DNA of 64,000 nucleotides from an uncultured Granulosicoccaceae bacterium (GTDB lineage: Bacteria > Pseudomonadota > Gammaproteobacteria > Granulosicoccales > Granulosicoccaceae): positions 62,001 to 126,000 of the forward strand of contig CALAJN010000010.1 of NCBI GenBank assembly GCA_937922675.1, written 5' to 3'. Under the pieces are notes generated by a model. It had not been told where the DNA came from and searched no databases. It saw nothing but the letters and a program-made list of their open reading frames with translations. The position numbers and the translations under genes were made by a program. This document shows, one piece after another, positions 15,998-25,765 of the stretch. The number at the start of each line of letters is the position of its first letter. The stretch's first letter is position 1.

Positions 15998-18918
15998 CGC
16001 TTGCCTTCCTCTTTCTTGAACGTAGAACCTTTTGTCAAGGCATCACTGAACGGTCTCTCAAGGTTCACCGCTTCATGTGTGTGATAGCGCAAGACCTGGG
16101 GAGAGTCGGGCATGCCGGGCAAGGGCTTGACAGCATCCAGACTTGGCCAGATACCACTCTCGCCGGGCTCTGCAAGAAAGACATTGACCTTGAGGTCATA
16201 CCAGGCGGCCTGCCCGGTAACAGGGTCAGAGTTGGTGATTGCCCGCCCCTGACCCGGCGGCAACAGCTCGGAAATCAGATGGTTCATCAAAAAACCCTCA
16301 TTGGATTCTGGTGCGTCCTCGGAAAGCCCCCACGTACCCTTCTGCTTACCGATCGCATTCCAGGTCCATACCGTGTCCGGGTTGCACCCTTCCATGAGCT
16401 TGAGCTGACAACGAATCTTGCCGTGATGACTCTCCACCCATACCCACGAGAGATCCTCGATGCCCAGAGACTCACCACGCGCTCGGTTCATGTACAGATA
16501 GTTCTGCGCCATGATTTGACGTAGCCAGGCGTTTTGACTGTCCCAGGAGTGGTACATGAACATTGGCCGCTGATTGACCGCATGAAAGCGGTAACGGCTG
16601 TTGTCCACGCGCTGCTCCTCAAGCGGTATTGACCAATCAGGCAACGGGTCAAAGTGGTCGATGAGCCGCTGACGGTCTTCAGGCTCTACAGGACAAGGAC
16701 CGTCATATATGCCATGCCCTGCAAGTCGAAATTTCTGCATCGTCTCCGAGTACAGCTCCATCACGATCGGCCCATCCTCAGCGTTGAACCCCACCGACTT
16801 TGACCACTCGAGATAATCCTTGTTGGCGAAGCGATAGTAGCGCTGCTCCGGCGGCAGCTTGTGCTCAAAGAAGCAGCCGTTATCGATATAGCGCTGCCAT
16901 TGATCCGGGTTGGGCTCACCCTTCATGTGAGACTCCCCATCCTTGCCACGCCAGCCCGCCAGAAAGCCGATACCGGGAGCCTTTTCCCAGCGCGTAATAA
17001 AGTCCTCATAGCCCGAAAATTTGGCACTACCGTCTTCGTTGACCAATGCGGGAAAGCCAAGCCGGGTACCTATATCGATCAGCACCTCCTGCCAGGGGCG
17101 CACGTCACGGTCCAGATCCACAATCGGTTGCCGAATGGCGTCACAGGCCGCATGCGGCTCTGATATCGGGCGATCCAGCATCGATATCGTGTCAAAGCGC
17201 TCGAGATAAGTGGTGTCCGGGAGGATCAGATCAGAGAAATTGACCATCTCTGAATGAAAGGCATCGCTGGTGACAATGAAGGGAATCTTGTAGGCACCAT
17301 CATCGTCCTTCATACGCAGCATGTCCTGCACCTCCGCGGTGTTCATGCTGGAGTTCCAGCCCATGTTGGCCATGAACAGGATCAGGGTATCGATCTGATA
17401 CGGGTCGGCATTGACCGCATTGGTGATGACCATATGCATCAACCCGTGAGCTGCCACCGGTGCGTCCCAAGAGTAGGCCTTGTCAATGCGCAGTGGCTTA
17501 CCATCGGCATCGATGGCAAGATCTTCTGGCCCCATCGGAAAGCCGAGTGGCGGTGACTTCAACGGCGTATTCGGTGCCATGTCGCGAGCCGGCTTGATCG
17601 GCGGTGCGATGTGTTTGGGAAAAGGAGGCTTGGCGAGATGCGACCCAGGTGAATCTACTGCACCCAGTAGCATCTGCACCAAATGGATGGAGCGGCAGGA
17701 CTGAAACCCGTTGGAGTGTGCTGACACACCGCGCATGGCGTGCATAGCCACCGGTCGCCCGACAAACTTCTCGTGCCGGCGTCCTGTCCAGTCAGTCCAG
17801 GGCGTGTCGATAGTGATGCTTTCACGAAAGGCTACCTCAGCCATCTCCAGGGCAAGTCGCTCGATGGTCTCGGCATCGACACCGCAACGCTCGGCTACAG
17901 CCGCTGGCGCATAGTCGTCGCTCAGGTATTTCTCAGCGGCAAGGGTCATCACTGTCTTGACGCGAACACCTTCGTCGGTGGTGTACTTACCGAACAGTGC
18001 CAGATCGCTCTCGTCACTGCGTGAGGCAGCATCCCAGGCGCACTGAAGTCCTGTCGCTTGATCATGTGCCTGAATCTGACCGTGCTCATCGCGCAGCATC
18101 AGACCGTGCTGCGAGGTGCCGGGCGCATCGATGACCAGTTGGGTCGCATTGGTGTAGCGCACCAGGTAGTCCCAGTCGAAGTTCTCGGTCTTCAACAGAA
18201 CGTGTACAAACGCGAGTGCCAACAAACCATCGGTGCCGGGACGAATGCCAATCCACTCATCAGCGATCGCCTGATAACCGGTGCGCACCGGATTGATGGC
18301 GACAAACTTGGCGCCGCGCGACTTGAGCTTTTCAAGCCCGATCTTGATCGGGTTGGAGGCGTGATCCTCGGCAACGCCCCACATCATGAAGTACTTGGCG
18401 TGATCCCAGTCCGGGTCACCAAATTCCCAGAAGCTCTGGCCGGTCATGTAGAGTCCGGCGGCTGCCATGTTGACCGAACAAAAGCCGCCGTGAGCGGCCC
18501 AGTTGATGGTGCCAAACTGGCTTGCCCAGAAGCCGGTCAGGGCCTGCATCTGATCGCGCCCGGTGAAAAAGGCCAAGCGCTTGGGGTCGGTCGCGCGAAT
18601 CTTTCGCAGCCTCTTGGTGAGCATATCGAGTGCGCGCTCCCAGCTGATCGGCTCGAACTCGCCCGCACCACGCTCGCTGCCGGGCTTGCGCAGCAGGGGC
18701 TGCCGCAGCTTGGCCGGGCTCTTCTGCTTCATGATCCCGGCGTTACCCTTGGCACAAAGCACTCCTTTGTTGACCGGGTGGTCCGGATTGCCCTGGATAA
18801 AGCGGATCTCGCCGTTTTCCAGCGTGACGTCGATGCCACAGCGGCAGGCACACATGTAACAGGTGGTGGATTTCACCTCCTGGTGGGCATGTTTTTCGAA
18901 CTCGGGCAACGCGGCCAT
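15994..18918 (-). CDS. soeA: SoeA-type molybdopterin oxidoreductase, likely sulfite dehydrogenase catalytic subunit
   Basis: A 974-residue DMSO-reductase-family protein. The N-terminal cluster motif is C20-x2-C23-x3-C27-x27-C55, and the probable molybdenum ligand is Cys147 in HGGFCSVNMA. There is no twin-arginine signal, which argues for a cytoplasmic enzyme. Together with soeB and soeC this matches SoeABC, shown in Allochromatium vinosum to oxidise sulfite to sulfate in the cytoplasm and common in marine sulfonate users. A polysulfide/thiosulfate reductase is the main alternative; the missing Tat signal and protein length favour SoeA. The operon is divergent from the epimerase-like gene. Confidence 0.82.
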   Translation of the reverse strand: MAALPEFEKHAHQEVKSTTCYMCACRCGIDVTLENGEIRFIQGNPDHPVNKGVLCAKGNAGIMKQKSPAKLRQPLLRKPGSERGAGEFEPISWERALDMLTKRLRKIRATDPKRLAFFTGRDQMQALTGFWASQFGTINWAAHGGFCSVNMAAAGLYMTGQSFWEFGDPDWDHAKYFMMWGVAEDHASNPIKIGLEKLKSRGAKFVAINPVRTGYQAIADEWIGIRPGTDGLLALAFVHVLLKTENFDWDYLVRYTNATQLVIDAPGTSQHGLMLRDEHGQIQAHDQATGLQCAWDAASRSDESDLALFGKYTTDEGVRVKTVMTLAAEKYLSDDYAPAAVAERCGVDAETIERLALEMAEVAFRESITIDTPWTDWTGRRHEKFVGRPVAMHAMRGVSAHSNGFQSCRSIHLVQMLLGAVDSPGSHLAKPPFPKHIAPPIKPARDMAPNTPLKSPPLGFPMGPEDLAIDADGKPLRIDKAYSWDAPVAAHGLMHMVITNAVNADPYQIDTLILFMANMGWNSSMNTAEVQDMLRMKDDDGAYKIPFIVTSDAFHSEMVNFSDLILPDTTYLERFDTISMLDRPISEPHAACDAIRQPIVDLDRDVRPWQEVLIDIGTRLGFPALVNEDGSAKFSGYEDFITRWEKAPGIGFLAGWRGKDGESHMKGEPNPDQWQRYIDNGCFFEHKLPPEQRYYRFANKDYLEWSKSVGFNAEDGPIVMELYSETMQKFRLAGHGIYDGPCPVEPEDRQRLIDHFDPLPDWSIPLEEQRVDNSRYRFHAVNQRPMFMYHSWDSQNAWLRQIMAQNYLYMNRARGESLGIEDLSWVWVESHHGKIRCQLKLMEGCNPDTVWTWNAIGKQKGTWGLSEDAPESNEGFLMNHLISELLPPGQGRAITNSDPVTGQAAWYDLKVNVFLAEPGESGIWPSLDAVKPLPGMPDSPQVLRYHTHEAVNLERPFSDALTKGSTFKKEEGKR

Positions 18919-19104
18919 GATCTTGAGGCAAAATTAGGCTGAGGGTATAGCTTCACGGTCTGAAGCCCTGGCCGCCAACGGTTTTTTCTTTTTGGCCGAT
19001 AAGCAGAGTATCGTCTGCCAGCTGTGGTCTGCGATGGGCGGCGCCAGTCCAGTGCCCACCCGGTCCATCCACTTTTACTTTCACGGTTTTTTAGTCACAC
19101 TTTC

Positions 19105-20052
19105 ATGTCCCACAACTGCATTACCCTGGTTGGCGGCTCCGGCTTTGTCGGCACCGAACTTGTCATCCGGCTCGCCGAACGCTTTGACGAGGTCCGCGTC
19201 CTGACCCGCCGAGCTCGGCGCCGCGCCGAGTTTCGTGTGCTGCCCAATGTGCGCATGGTCGAGACCGACGTCCATGACCCGAAGGCGCTAGCCAGCGCCA
19301 TCACAGGCTCTGATGTCGTGGTTAATCTGGTGGGCATCCTCAACGAGGCTGGCGGTGCGAGTCGCTCTTTTGGCGGTGCGCACGAGTCGCTGACTGAGCT
19401 GGTGCTCGCCGCCTGTCAGCAAAACGGCGTTCGACGCTACCTGCACATGTCTGCTCTCAATGCCGATGCCGACAAAGGCAGCAGCGAGTACTTGCGCAGC
19501 AAGGGCCGCGCGGAAGCCCACGTTCGCGCGGTGAAGGCAGGCCTTGCCTGGACGATCTACCGACCGTCGATCATCTTTGGCAAGCGAGATGCCTTCTTCA
19601 ATCGCTTTGCAGGTTTGCTGCGCTCGGTCCCCTACGTGTTTCCGTTGGCTGTGCCCGAGGCGCGCATGGCACCGGTATGGGTGGGTGACGTCTGCCGTGT
19701 GATGATTGACTCCATCGCTGATCCAGCGACGCACGGCAGCACCGTGCACCTGTGTGGCCCGGAGGACTTCAGCTTGCGTGAGCTGGTCGAGTACACCGCA
19801 AAAACCGCGGGGCTCAAGCGCCGCGTGATCGGCCTGCCGGATTGGGCAGCCAGGCTTCAGGCAGCGGTTCTCGGCCGTGTTCCCGGCAAGCCTTTCAGCC
19901 ATGACAACTACCTGTCACTGCAGACCGACAGTATCTGTGATGCGGATTGCCCGCGTCAGCCCACCTCTCTCGACGCTATCGTGCCCCGCTACCTCGGCGG
20001 TGAGGATTGGACTGGGCAACTGCAGGATCGCAGGCAGTTGGCGCGCCGCTAA
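19105..20052 (+). CDS. NAD(P)-binding epimerase-like protein (NDUFA9-like atypical SDR)
   Basis: A 315-residue Rossmann-fold protein. The N-terminal dinucleotide loop is LVGGSGFVGTELV, followed by DVVVNLVGIL. The active-site Tyr-Lys pair of classical epimerases is replaced by a Y-L-R-S-K stretch (EYLRSKGRAEAHV), as in the atypical NDUFA9-like subgroup, whose bacterial members are often annotated as complex I-associated or NAD-dependent epimerases. ATG 19105 places the dinucleotide loop at the start; the upstream frame back to 19024 looks non-coding. There is no strong ribosome binding site. The substrate is unknown. Confidence 0.85.
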   Translation: MSHNCITLVGGSGFVGTELVIRLAERFDEVRVLTRRARRRAEFRVLPNVRMVETDVHDPKALASAITGSDVVVNLVGILNEAGGASRSFGGAHESLTELVLAACQQNGVRRYLHMSALNADADKGSSEYLRSKGRAEAHVRAVKAGLAWTIYRPSIIFGKRDAFFNRFAGLLRSVPYVFPLAVPEARMAPVWVGDVCRVMIDSIADPATHGSTVHLCGPEDFSLRELVEYTAKTAGLKRRVIGLPDWAARLQAAVLGRVPGKPFSHDNYLSLQTDSICDADCPRQPTSLDAIVPRYLGGEDWTGQLQDRRQLARR

Positions 20053-20117
20053 GGCATCACCACGGCGCATTCGTCATGGCCCACTCATCGTGCGCTGAGA
20101 GCCTTGATGACGCGCCA

Positions 20118-21188
20118 TCACGCAGCAGCCGAGCGCTCCAGCAGCTCTTCCATCAGCTCGCGACGCGCCTCTCGTTTCATCAGCCCAACCTGTTCCACGC
20201 GCGCGTGGAAGGCATCCATATCCCGGCCAACATCATCGAACAGCACGGCAAACGCCGGGATGTATCGCCGGTAGGTTGATACCGATACCAGACGGGCATT
20301 GTTCGGCTCACGACGAAACCAACCGTCGTAGCCCGCATAACCGTCCCAGCTCTGCTTCAGCTCCTCGTAGGCGTGCAGCATCCGGGCGAAGGCCGCTTCC
20401 TTGCCCTCTCGCATGGTGGCCTCATCCCCGGAACTCTCATACACGTCAAGCAGCTCACTGCGCGTTTGTCCGAGTAGATTGACAAAGCCCTCGGCACGCT
20501 TGAGCGAAGCCTCATAGGCCCCGATACGTTCAGCCTCACCGCGCGACTGCAACCAAATGCGCACCCCTTCCTGCTCTACAAAGCTTGCATAGGCTTCATT
20601 GAAGTCGCTGTCATCGGCGATGTAGAGCTTTTGATGCGCCATCTCGTGAAACAGCGTGCCTACATAGCGCGTATCCGATCCGCGCAGCATGGTGTCCAGT
20701 ACCGGATCGTCGAACCATCCCAGTGTGGAATAGGCAGAGGCACCGCCGACTGTCACGTCATAGCCTTCACGGCGAAAATCATCGGCGTACTCGAGCGCAT
20801 CGGCGCGCGAGAAATAACCGCGATAGTTGACGCAACCTGCAATCGGGAAGCACCAGATGTAGGGGCTCAGCGAAAACTCCTCGGCAGCGACGACATTCCA
20901 GGTCACCGCATTGCGCCCGGTCTCCACATAGCTGCGGTAACTGTTTGTGTCCGGCAGGCCTAGTGACTCCACAGCGAACACCCGTGCGGAAAGCAGGGTT
21001 TCCAACTGCGTGCGCAGCCTCGGGTCCAACGCATCATCAGCGAGTAGCTCGTCGATTGGCTCGCGCGCTCGCATGAGTTTTAGATGACCACCAGCCGCCT
21101 GCGCGTAGTAACCGAGGTTTGAGCACGCGCCCAGCGACAGGCCTGCCAGGATGACAAGAGACACGGCCACGAACGAAAACCGTCGCAT
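20118..21188 (-). CDS. Predicted aminopeptidase lipoprotein (COG4324 type)
   Basis: A 356-residue envelope protein with a lipoprotein signal: hydrophobic leader then LSLGAC, with Cys22 as the lipidated residue. The metal-binding H-E-x-x-H occurs in FHEMAHQKLY, followed by a conserved glutamate in FNEAYASFVEQEG, as in the family of predicted aminopeptidases. Residues after 230 are helical and charged. It stands alone between convergent and divergent neighbours. Catalytic specificity is not known to me. Confidence 0.85.
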   Translation of the reverse strand: MRRFSFVAVSLVILAGLSLGACSNLGYYAQAAGGHLKLMRAREPIDELLADDALDPRLRTQLETLLSARVFAVESLGLPDTNSYRSYVETGRNAVTWNVVAAEEFSLSPYIWCFPIAGCVNYRGYFSRADALEYADDFRREGYDVTVGGASAYSTLGWFDDPVLDTMLRGSDTRYVGTLFHEMAHQKLYIADDSDFNEAYASFVEQEGVRIWLQSRGEAERIGAYEASLKRAEGFVNLLGQTRSELLDVYESSGDEATMREGKEAAFARMLHAYEELKQSWDGYAGYDGWFRREPNNARLVSVSTYRRYIPAFAVLFDDVGRDMDAFHARVEQVGLMKREARRELMEELLERSAAA

Positions 21189-21238
21189 ACGTCTGATACA
21201 ACCGTCTGGAGAAGCGCATCGAGTGTAGCATCGGCCCC

Positions 21239-22465
21239 ATGCAAACCTATCTTGTAGGCGGCGCTGTCAGAGACGCCTTGTTAGGCCTTGAAGTCGCAGA
21301 CCGCGACTGGGTCGTTGTCGGCGAAACACCTGAGTCAATGGTGGCTGCGGGATACACACCTGTGGGCAAGGATTTTCCGGTCTTTCTGCATCCCGACACC
21401 CATGAGGAATACGCTCTTGCCCGCACGGAACGCAAGTCCGGCCCTGGGTACGCCGGCTTTACCTTCAACACCTCACCGACGGTCACACTTGAAGAGGATC
21501 TGAACCGTCGTGACATCACTATCAATGCCATCGCACAAACACCTGCCGGCGAGCTGATTGATCCCTGCAATGGGCAGCGCGACCTTGAGGCACGGACGTT
21601 GCGCCACGTGTCACCGGCGTTTGTAGAAGACCCGGTGCGCATCCTGCGCGTCGCGCGCTTCATGACTCGTTTCTCATCAATGGGTTTTACTGTTGCGACT
21701 GACACACAGGCTCTGATGCAAGAGATGGTCAGCAACGGTGAGGTCGATCATCTGGTGGCAGAGCGCGTCTGGCACGAAATGGAGCGCGCCTTCGCAGCTC
21801 AGTCCCCGCGTGCGTTTATCGAAACGCTACGTGACTGCGGGGCACTTGCACGTGTGCTACCCGAAGTCGACAAGCTCTTCGGTGTGCCGCAACCTGCAAA
21901 GCACCATCCCGAAATTGACTCAGGCCTGCACACGCTAATGGTGCTTGATCAGGCCGCAACCCTGTCCACGGACGTCGACACACGCTTTGCCGCGCTGTGC
22001 CATGACCTTGGCAAGGGCACAACGCCACGCGAGCTATGGCCAAAGCATCACGGACATGAGGATGCCGGCGCAGAACTCGCCGCTACCATGACTGAGCGCC
22101 TGCGCACACCAAAGAAGACTCGCGAGCTTGCGATCCTCGCTGCGCGCTGGCACACGCATGTACACCGGGTGGAAGAACTGCGAACAGCTACGCTTGCGGA
22201 TCTACTGCAGTCGCTGGACCCAGCACGCCGCGCTGAACGCTTTGATGCGTTTTTGCACGTCTGTGAAGCCGATGCACGGGGTCGGCTGGGACTTGAAAAC
22301 AGAGACTATCCGCAGGCAAATGTGATGCGCAACGCAGCACAAGCATGGTTGTCAGTGGATGCTGGCGCAATCGCGCAATCCACCGAAGACAAAAAACGTA
22401 TTCCAGACGCGGTGCGTGAGGCGCGAATCGCGGCCTTGCGCCTGGGCCGGCAACGCAGCCGATAG
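21239..22465 (+). CDS. cca: Multifunctional CCA-adding tRNA nucleotidyltransferase
   Basis: Adds or repairs the 3'-CCA end of tRNA. The 408-residue protein begins with the nucleotidyltransferase G-G-A-V-R-D motif and the metal-binding Asp pair in EVADRDWVVVG. The basic R-R-D motif is in LNRRDITINAIA. The C-terminal HD domain (CHDLGKGTTP) gives the extra phosphatase/phosphodiesterase activities of the gammaproteobacterial type; E. coli Cca is 412 residues. It starts close to its own promoter region, divergent from the aminopeptidase gene, and appears to be single. Confidence 0.95.
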   Translation: MQTYLVGGAVRDALLGLEVADRDWVVVGETPESMVAAGYTPVGKDFPVFLHPDTHEEYALARTERKSGPGYAGFTFNTSPTVTLEEDLNRRDITINAIAQTPAGELIDPCNGQRDLEARTLRHVSPAFVEDPVRILRVARFMTRFSSMGFTVATDTQALMQEMVSNGEVDHLVAERVWHEMERAFAAQSPRAFIETLRDCGALARVLPEVDKLFGVPQPAKHHPEIDSGLHTLMVLDQAATLSTDVDTRFAALCHDLGKGTTPRELWPKHHGHEDAGAELAATMTERLRTPKKTRELAILAARWHTHVHRVEELRTATLADLLQSLDPARRAERFDAFLHVCEADARGRLGLENRDYPQANVMRNAAQAWLSVDAGAIAQSTEDKKRIPDAVREARIAALRLGRQRSR

Positions 22466-22624
22466 TAGCGCCCGGACCAGAGCATTGTGCTGGCCCAACG
22501 ACAGCGCACGTCGCTCTCGGACAAGCAAACGCCGGGACTGTGCTCCTGCCAATCGGCACCCGTAGTCGCCGAGCGTTTAGAGTAAGGAACATCTGATCAA
22601 CGCTTCATACGAGTCCAAGCCTGT

Positions 22625-25192
22625 ATGGCCAGCTTCCCCTCCTCCGCCCGCGTCGTGATCATTGGACAGGGCGGTATCGTCGGCGCATCCGTTGCCCACC
22701 ACCTGATCGAGCGTGGCTGGGATGACATCGTGGGCATCGATATGTCTGCCATTCCGACTGATGTCGGCTCTACCGCACATGCGTCTGACTTTTGTTATGC
22801 CACCGCGCACGACAACATGACCTGCAAGACCACGGGCTACAGCATCGACTTCTTTGAGAAACGTGGCCGCTACGCCAAGGTCGGTGGTCTTGAGGTCGCG
22901 CGTGTTGGCGACGATGAGCGCATGGGTGAGCTACAGCGCAAGGTCGCCTCGGGCAAGGCGTTTGGCACGCGTGCGCGCATGATCAGCGCGAAAGAGGCTG
23001 CTGAGAAAATGCCGCTGCTTGAAGAGGATGTAATCCAGGGCGCCTTGTGGGACCCGGATGCAGGCCTTGTCATCCCGCGCTCGCAAGTGGTTACCGGTGA
23101 GATCGTTGAAGAAGCGGAGAAGACTGGCAAGCTCAAGGCCTTTGCCAACACGCCTGCAACAGCGCTCAAGATCGAGAACGGGCGTATCGTCGGTGTCGAG
23201 ACATCACGTGGCTATATCGCGGCTGAATACGTCGTCGTGTGCGCAGGACTCTGGGGGCGATTGATCGCCGAAATGGCCGGCGAGGATCTGCCTGTCATGC
23301 CTGTCGATCATCCTCTACTGTGGTTCGGCCCCTATGAAGAGTTTGCCGGTACGGGCAAGGACATCGGTTACCCGCTGCTTCGTGATCAGGGCAACTCGGC
23401 TTATCTTCGTGATACAGGGGACCCAACAACGGCCGAAGGCGGCATGATCGAGTGGGGCTACTACGAGGAGTCCGAGCCGCGTTTGTGTCACCCGCGTGAT
23501 TTGCAGACCAAGGAAGAGGCTCGCTTGTCTCCGTCACAGCGTGATCTGGAAATGGAACAGATCATCGAGCCACTTGAGCGTGCGATCGAGTTGACGCCCA
23601 TCCTTGCCGAACTCGGTTACGACGAGAAGCGCTCCTTCAACGGCCTCTTGCAAGTTACGGCAGACGGTGGCCCCTCGGTTGGTGAGTCCGCGAAGGTGCG
23701 CGGGCTTTGGTATGCGGTCTCTGTCTGGGTCAAGGACGGTCCTGGCACCGGCAAGCTCATTGCTGATTGGATGACCGATGGGCGCACAGACGTTGATCAC
23801 TGCGGTGTAGACGTGTCGCGCTACTACCCCTTCCAGCAGGAAGAGCAGTACATCCACGATCGCTGCTATGAAACCGCCTTCAAGATCTACAACCCTGCGG
23901 TCCATTCACGTGAACCCTATACCAAGGGCCGCGGTCTTCGCCGCAGCCCCTTCTACGAGCGCGAACAGGCTCTGGGCGCCTACTTCATGGAGGCCGCTGG
24001 ATGGGAGCGTGCGCACGGATATGCCAGCAATGAACATCTGTTGGAAAAATTTGGTGAACGGGTGCCTGTGCGTGAGGCCGAGTGGGACAAGCGCCACTTC
24101 TGGCGCGTCTCCAATGCCGAGCACCTGCAACTGTCTGAAGACGTTGGCATGGTCAACCTCTCGCACTTTGCCATCTACGATGCGCGTGGCGCCGATGCCG
24201 AGGCTCTGATGGAATACGCCTGTGTTGCGAAAGTCGGTGGTGACACGCCCATCGGCAAGGGCGTGTACACGCACTTTCTCGATCAAGCAGGCGGTGTGCG
24301 TGCAGACCTCACCGTGATCCGGATGGCAGAAGATCACTTTCGCATCATTGACGGTGGCGCCTCAGGCAACCGAGATCTTGTCTGGCTGCAACGTATGAGT
24401 CAGGACAAGGGCTGGACTGACCTGACACTCCAGGATCGCACCGTTGACTACGCCTGCATTGGCGTATGGGGGCCCAACGCACGTAGCGTGCTGCAAGGTG
24501 TTGTTGACGATCCGGACGCCTTGAGCCAGGAGAACTTTGCGTTTGCAGCCGTACGCAGCATCACTATCGCCGGCGTCAAGATCGCAGCCTTCAGGATTTC
24601 CTATGTAGGCGAGCAAGGCTGGGAGTTGCATTTTGACTATGACGATGGGCTTTCAGTGTGGGATGCGCTTGCAGCGGCAGGCATCACCCCCATTGGTATA
24701 GAGACCTACGCCAACAGCCGACGCCTTGAGAAAAGTCTGAGACTGCAGAACGCAGATCTGCTGACCGAGTACAACCTGGTCGAGGCCGATCTTGCTCGGC
24801 CCAAGGTCAAGGCGGCAGACTTTTTTGGCAAGGCAGCCTACCTCGGTATTCGTGAACGCAAGCGTCAAAGCGCGTACCTGTGCACTCTCGTCATGCTCGA
24901 CAACATTGACTCACACGGCGTTGCTCGCTACCCGGTGGATACCAGCCCGATCATGGACCCTGCAAGCGGTGAAACTCTGATTGATGATCAAGGGCGCAGG
25001 TCGTACACCACCAGTATTGCCTATGGTCCGAGCGTCGGCAGGAACATCGCTCTTGGATACCTGCCAGAGGCCTGGTGCGAAGTGGGACGTGAACTGACGA
25101 TCGAGTACTTCGGTGAGACGTATCCAGTGCGGGTCGAATGTGTTGGTTATCAACCGCTCTACGATCCGGACAATCTCAAGCCGCGTTCCTAG
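22625..25192 (+). CDS. FAD-dependent dimethylglycine/sarcosine dehydrogenase-like protein (FAD + GcvT domains)
   Basis: An 855-residue two-domain flavoprotein. An N-terminal DAO-type FAD domain (VVIIGQGGIVGASVAHHL, residues about 10-27) spans to about 400, and a folate-binding GcvT-like domain covers the rest. Such enzymes oxidatively demethylate N-methylated or related substrates and pass the C1 unit to tetrahydrofolate. Where DMGDH has a flavin-linked histidine in S-G-T-T-W-H, this protein reads VGSTAHASD: the histidine is kept and the tryptophan is lost, as in side branches of the family. No transporter or C1 gene is next to it. The exact substrate cannot be told. Confidence 0.82.
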   Translation: MASFPSSARVVIIGQGGIVGASVAHHLIERGWDDIVGIDMSAIPTDVGSTAHASDFCYATAHDNMTCKTTGYSIDFFEKRGRYAKVGGLEVARVGDDERMGELQRKVASGKAFGTRARMISAKEAAEKMPLLEEDVIQGALWDPDAGLVIPRSQVVTGEIVEEAEKTGKLKAFANTPATALKIENGRIVGVETSRGYIAAEYVVVCAGLWGRLIAEMAGEDLPVMPVDHPLLWFGPYEEFAGTGKDIGYPLLRDQGNSAYLRDTGDPTTAEGGMIEWGYYEESEPRLCHPRDLQTKEEARLSPSQRDLEMEQIIEPLERAIELTPILAELGYDEKRSFNGLLQVTADGGPSVGESAKVRGLWYAVSVWVKDGPGTGKLIADWMTDGRTDVDHCGVDVSRYYPFQQEEQYIHDRCYETAFKIYNPAVHSREPYTKGRGLRRSPFYEREQALGAYFMEAAGWERAHGYASNEHLLEKFGERVPVREAEWDKRHFWRVSNAEHLQLSEDVGMVNLSHFAIYDARGADAEALMEYACVAKVGGDTPIGKGVYTHFLDQAGGVRADLTVIRMAEDHFRIIDGGASGNRDLVWLQRMSQDKGWTDLTLQDRTVDYACIGVWGPNARSVLQGVVDDPDALSQENFAFAAVRSITIAGVKIAAFRISYVGEQGWELHFDYDDGLSVWDALAAAGITPIGIETYANSRRLEKSLRLQNADLLTEYNLVEADLARPKVKAADFFGKAAYLGIRERKRQSAYLCTLVMLDNIDSHGVARYPVDTSPIMDPASGETLIDDQGRRSYTTSIAYGPSVGRNIALGYLPEAWCEVGRELTIEYFGETYPVRVECVGYQPLYDPDNLKPRS

Positions 25193-25235
25193 GGCCGCAT
25201 CCTAGGGCCGTGTTCCTCAGCACGGTATTGGAAAC

Positions 25236-25712
25236 TCAGCGCGCTGGCGCTGCAAACAGCCGAAGCCATAGACGCTCAACCGCTGGGAGGATCTGGCCTA
25301 TACGCGTGTAAGCGAGTGCCCACGAGAGCAATGCGCCTGAGCTATTGGCGATCATGTCCAGCACCTCGAATTGGCGTGACGGCACCATTCCTTGCACAAA
25401 CTCGACCCCGACGCCAAGCGACACAAACGCGAGCAACAGCACCAGACGGGTGAGGTCGTGTCGAAAGATTTGCACGAACCAGCCCATCAAGCCTGCGTAG
25501 GCAATCAGGTGAGCGATCTTGTCGTGCAGCATCACTTTCTGCACCTGATCCGGCAGATCGATCAGGGACAACACGGTCACGGCTGAGACCATCAAAAAGC
25601 CGAGCGTGAGCCACAACGCCGGAAAGCGTAGATGGTCAGTCTTGAACCAGTGCGGGGATGTGAAATCGAAGGCCACAATTGGGTATCGGTTAAAACCGCG
25701 CATAGTTGACAC
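25236..25712 (-). CDS. VanZ-like membrane protein
   Basis: A 158-residue protein with four hydrophobic segments. It has the VanZ-family pattern DKIAHLIAYAGLMGWF, then GVEFVQGMVPSRQFEVLDM and a conserved A-N-S-x-G-A. Bacterial VanZ-like proteins are mostly of unknown role; the name comes from a teicoplanin-resistance accessory gene, so no resistance is implied. Start is GTG 25712, or ATG 25703 three codons later. Confidence 0.82.
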   Translation of the reverse strand: MSTMRGFNRYPIVAFDFTSPHWFKTDHLRFPALWLTLGFLMVSAVTVLSLIDLPDQVQKVMLHDKIAHLIAYAGLMGWFVQIFRHDLTRLVLLLAFVSLGVGVEFVQGMVPSRQFEVLDMIANSSGALLSWALAYTRIGQILPAVERLWLRLFAAPAR

Positions 25713-25765
25713 GTGACGCCGTCACACCGTGCTCACCGCGACAGGCACGAACTGTGATGCGCGCC

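Noticed and set aside
18058-18942. 294-codon open frame opposite soeA
   Set aside because: It is antisense to a well-supported molybdoenzyme and reads as unconserved sequence; long shadow frames are expected in GC-rich coding DNA.
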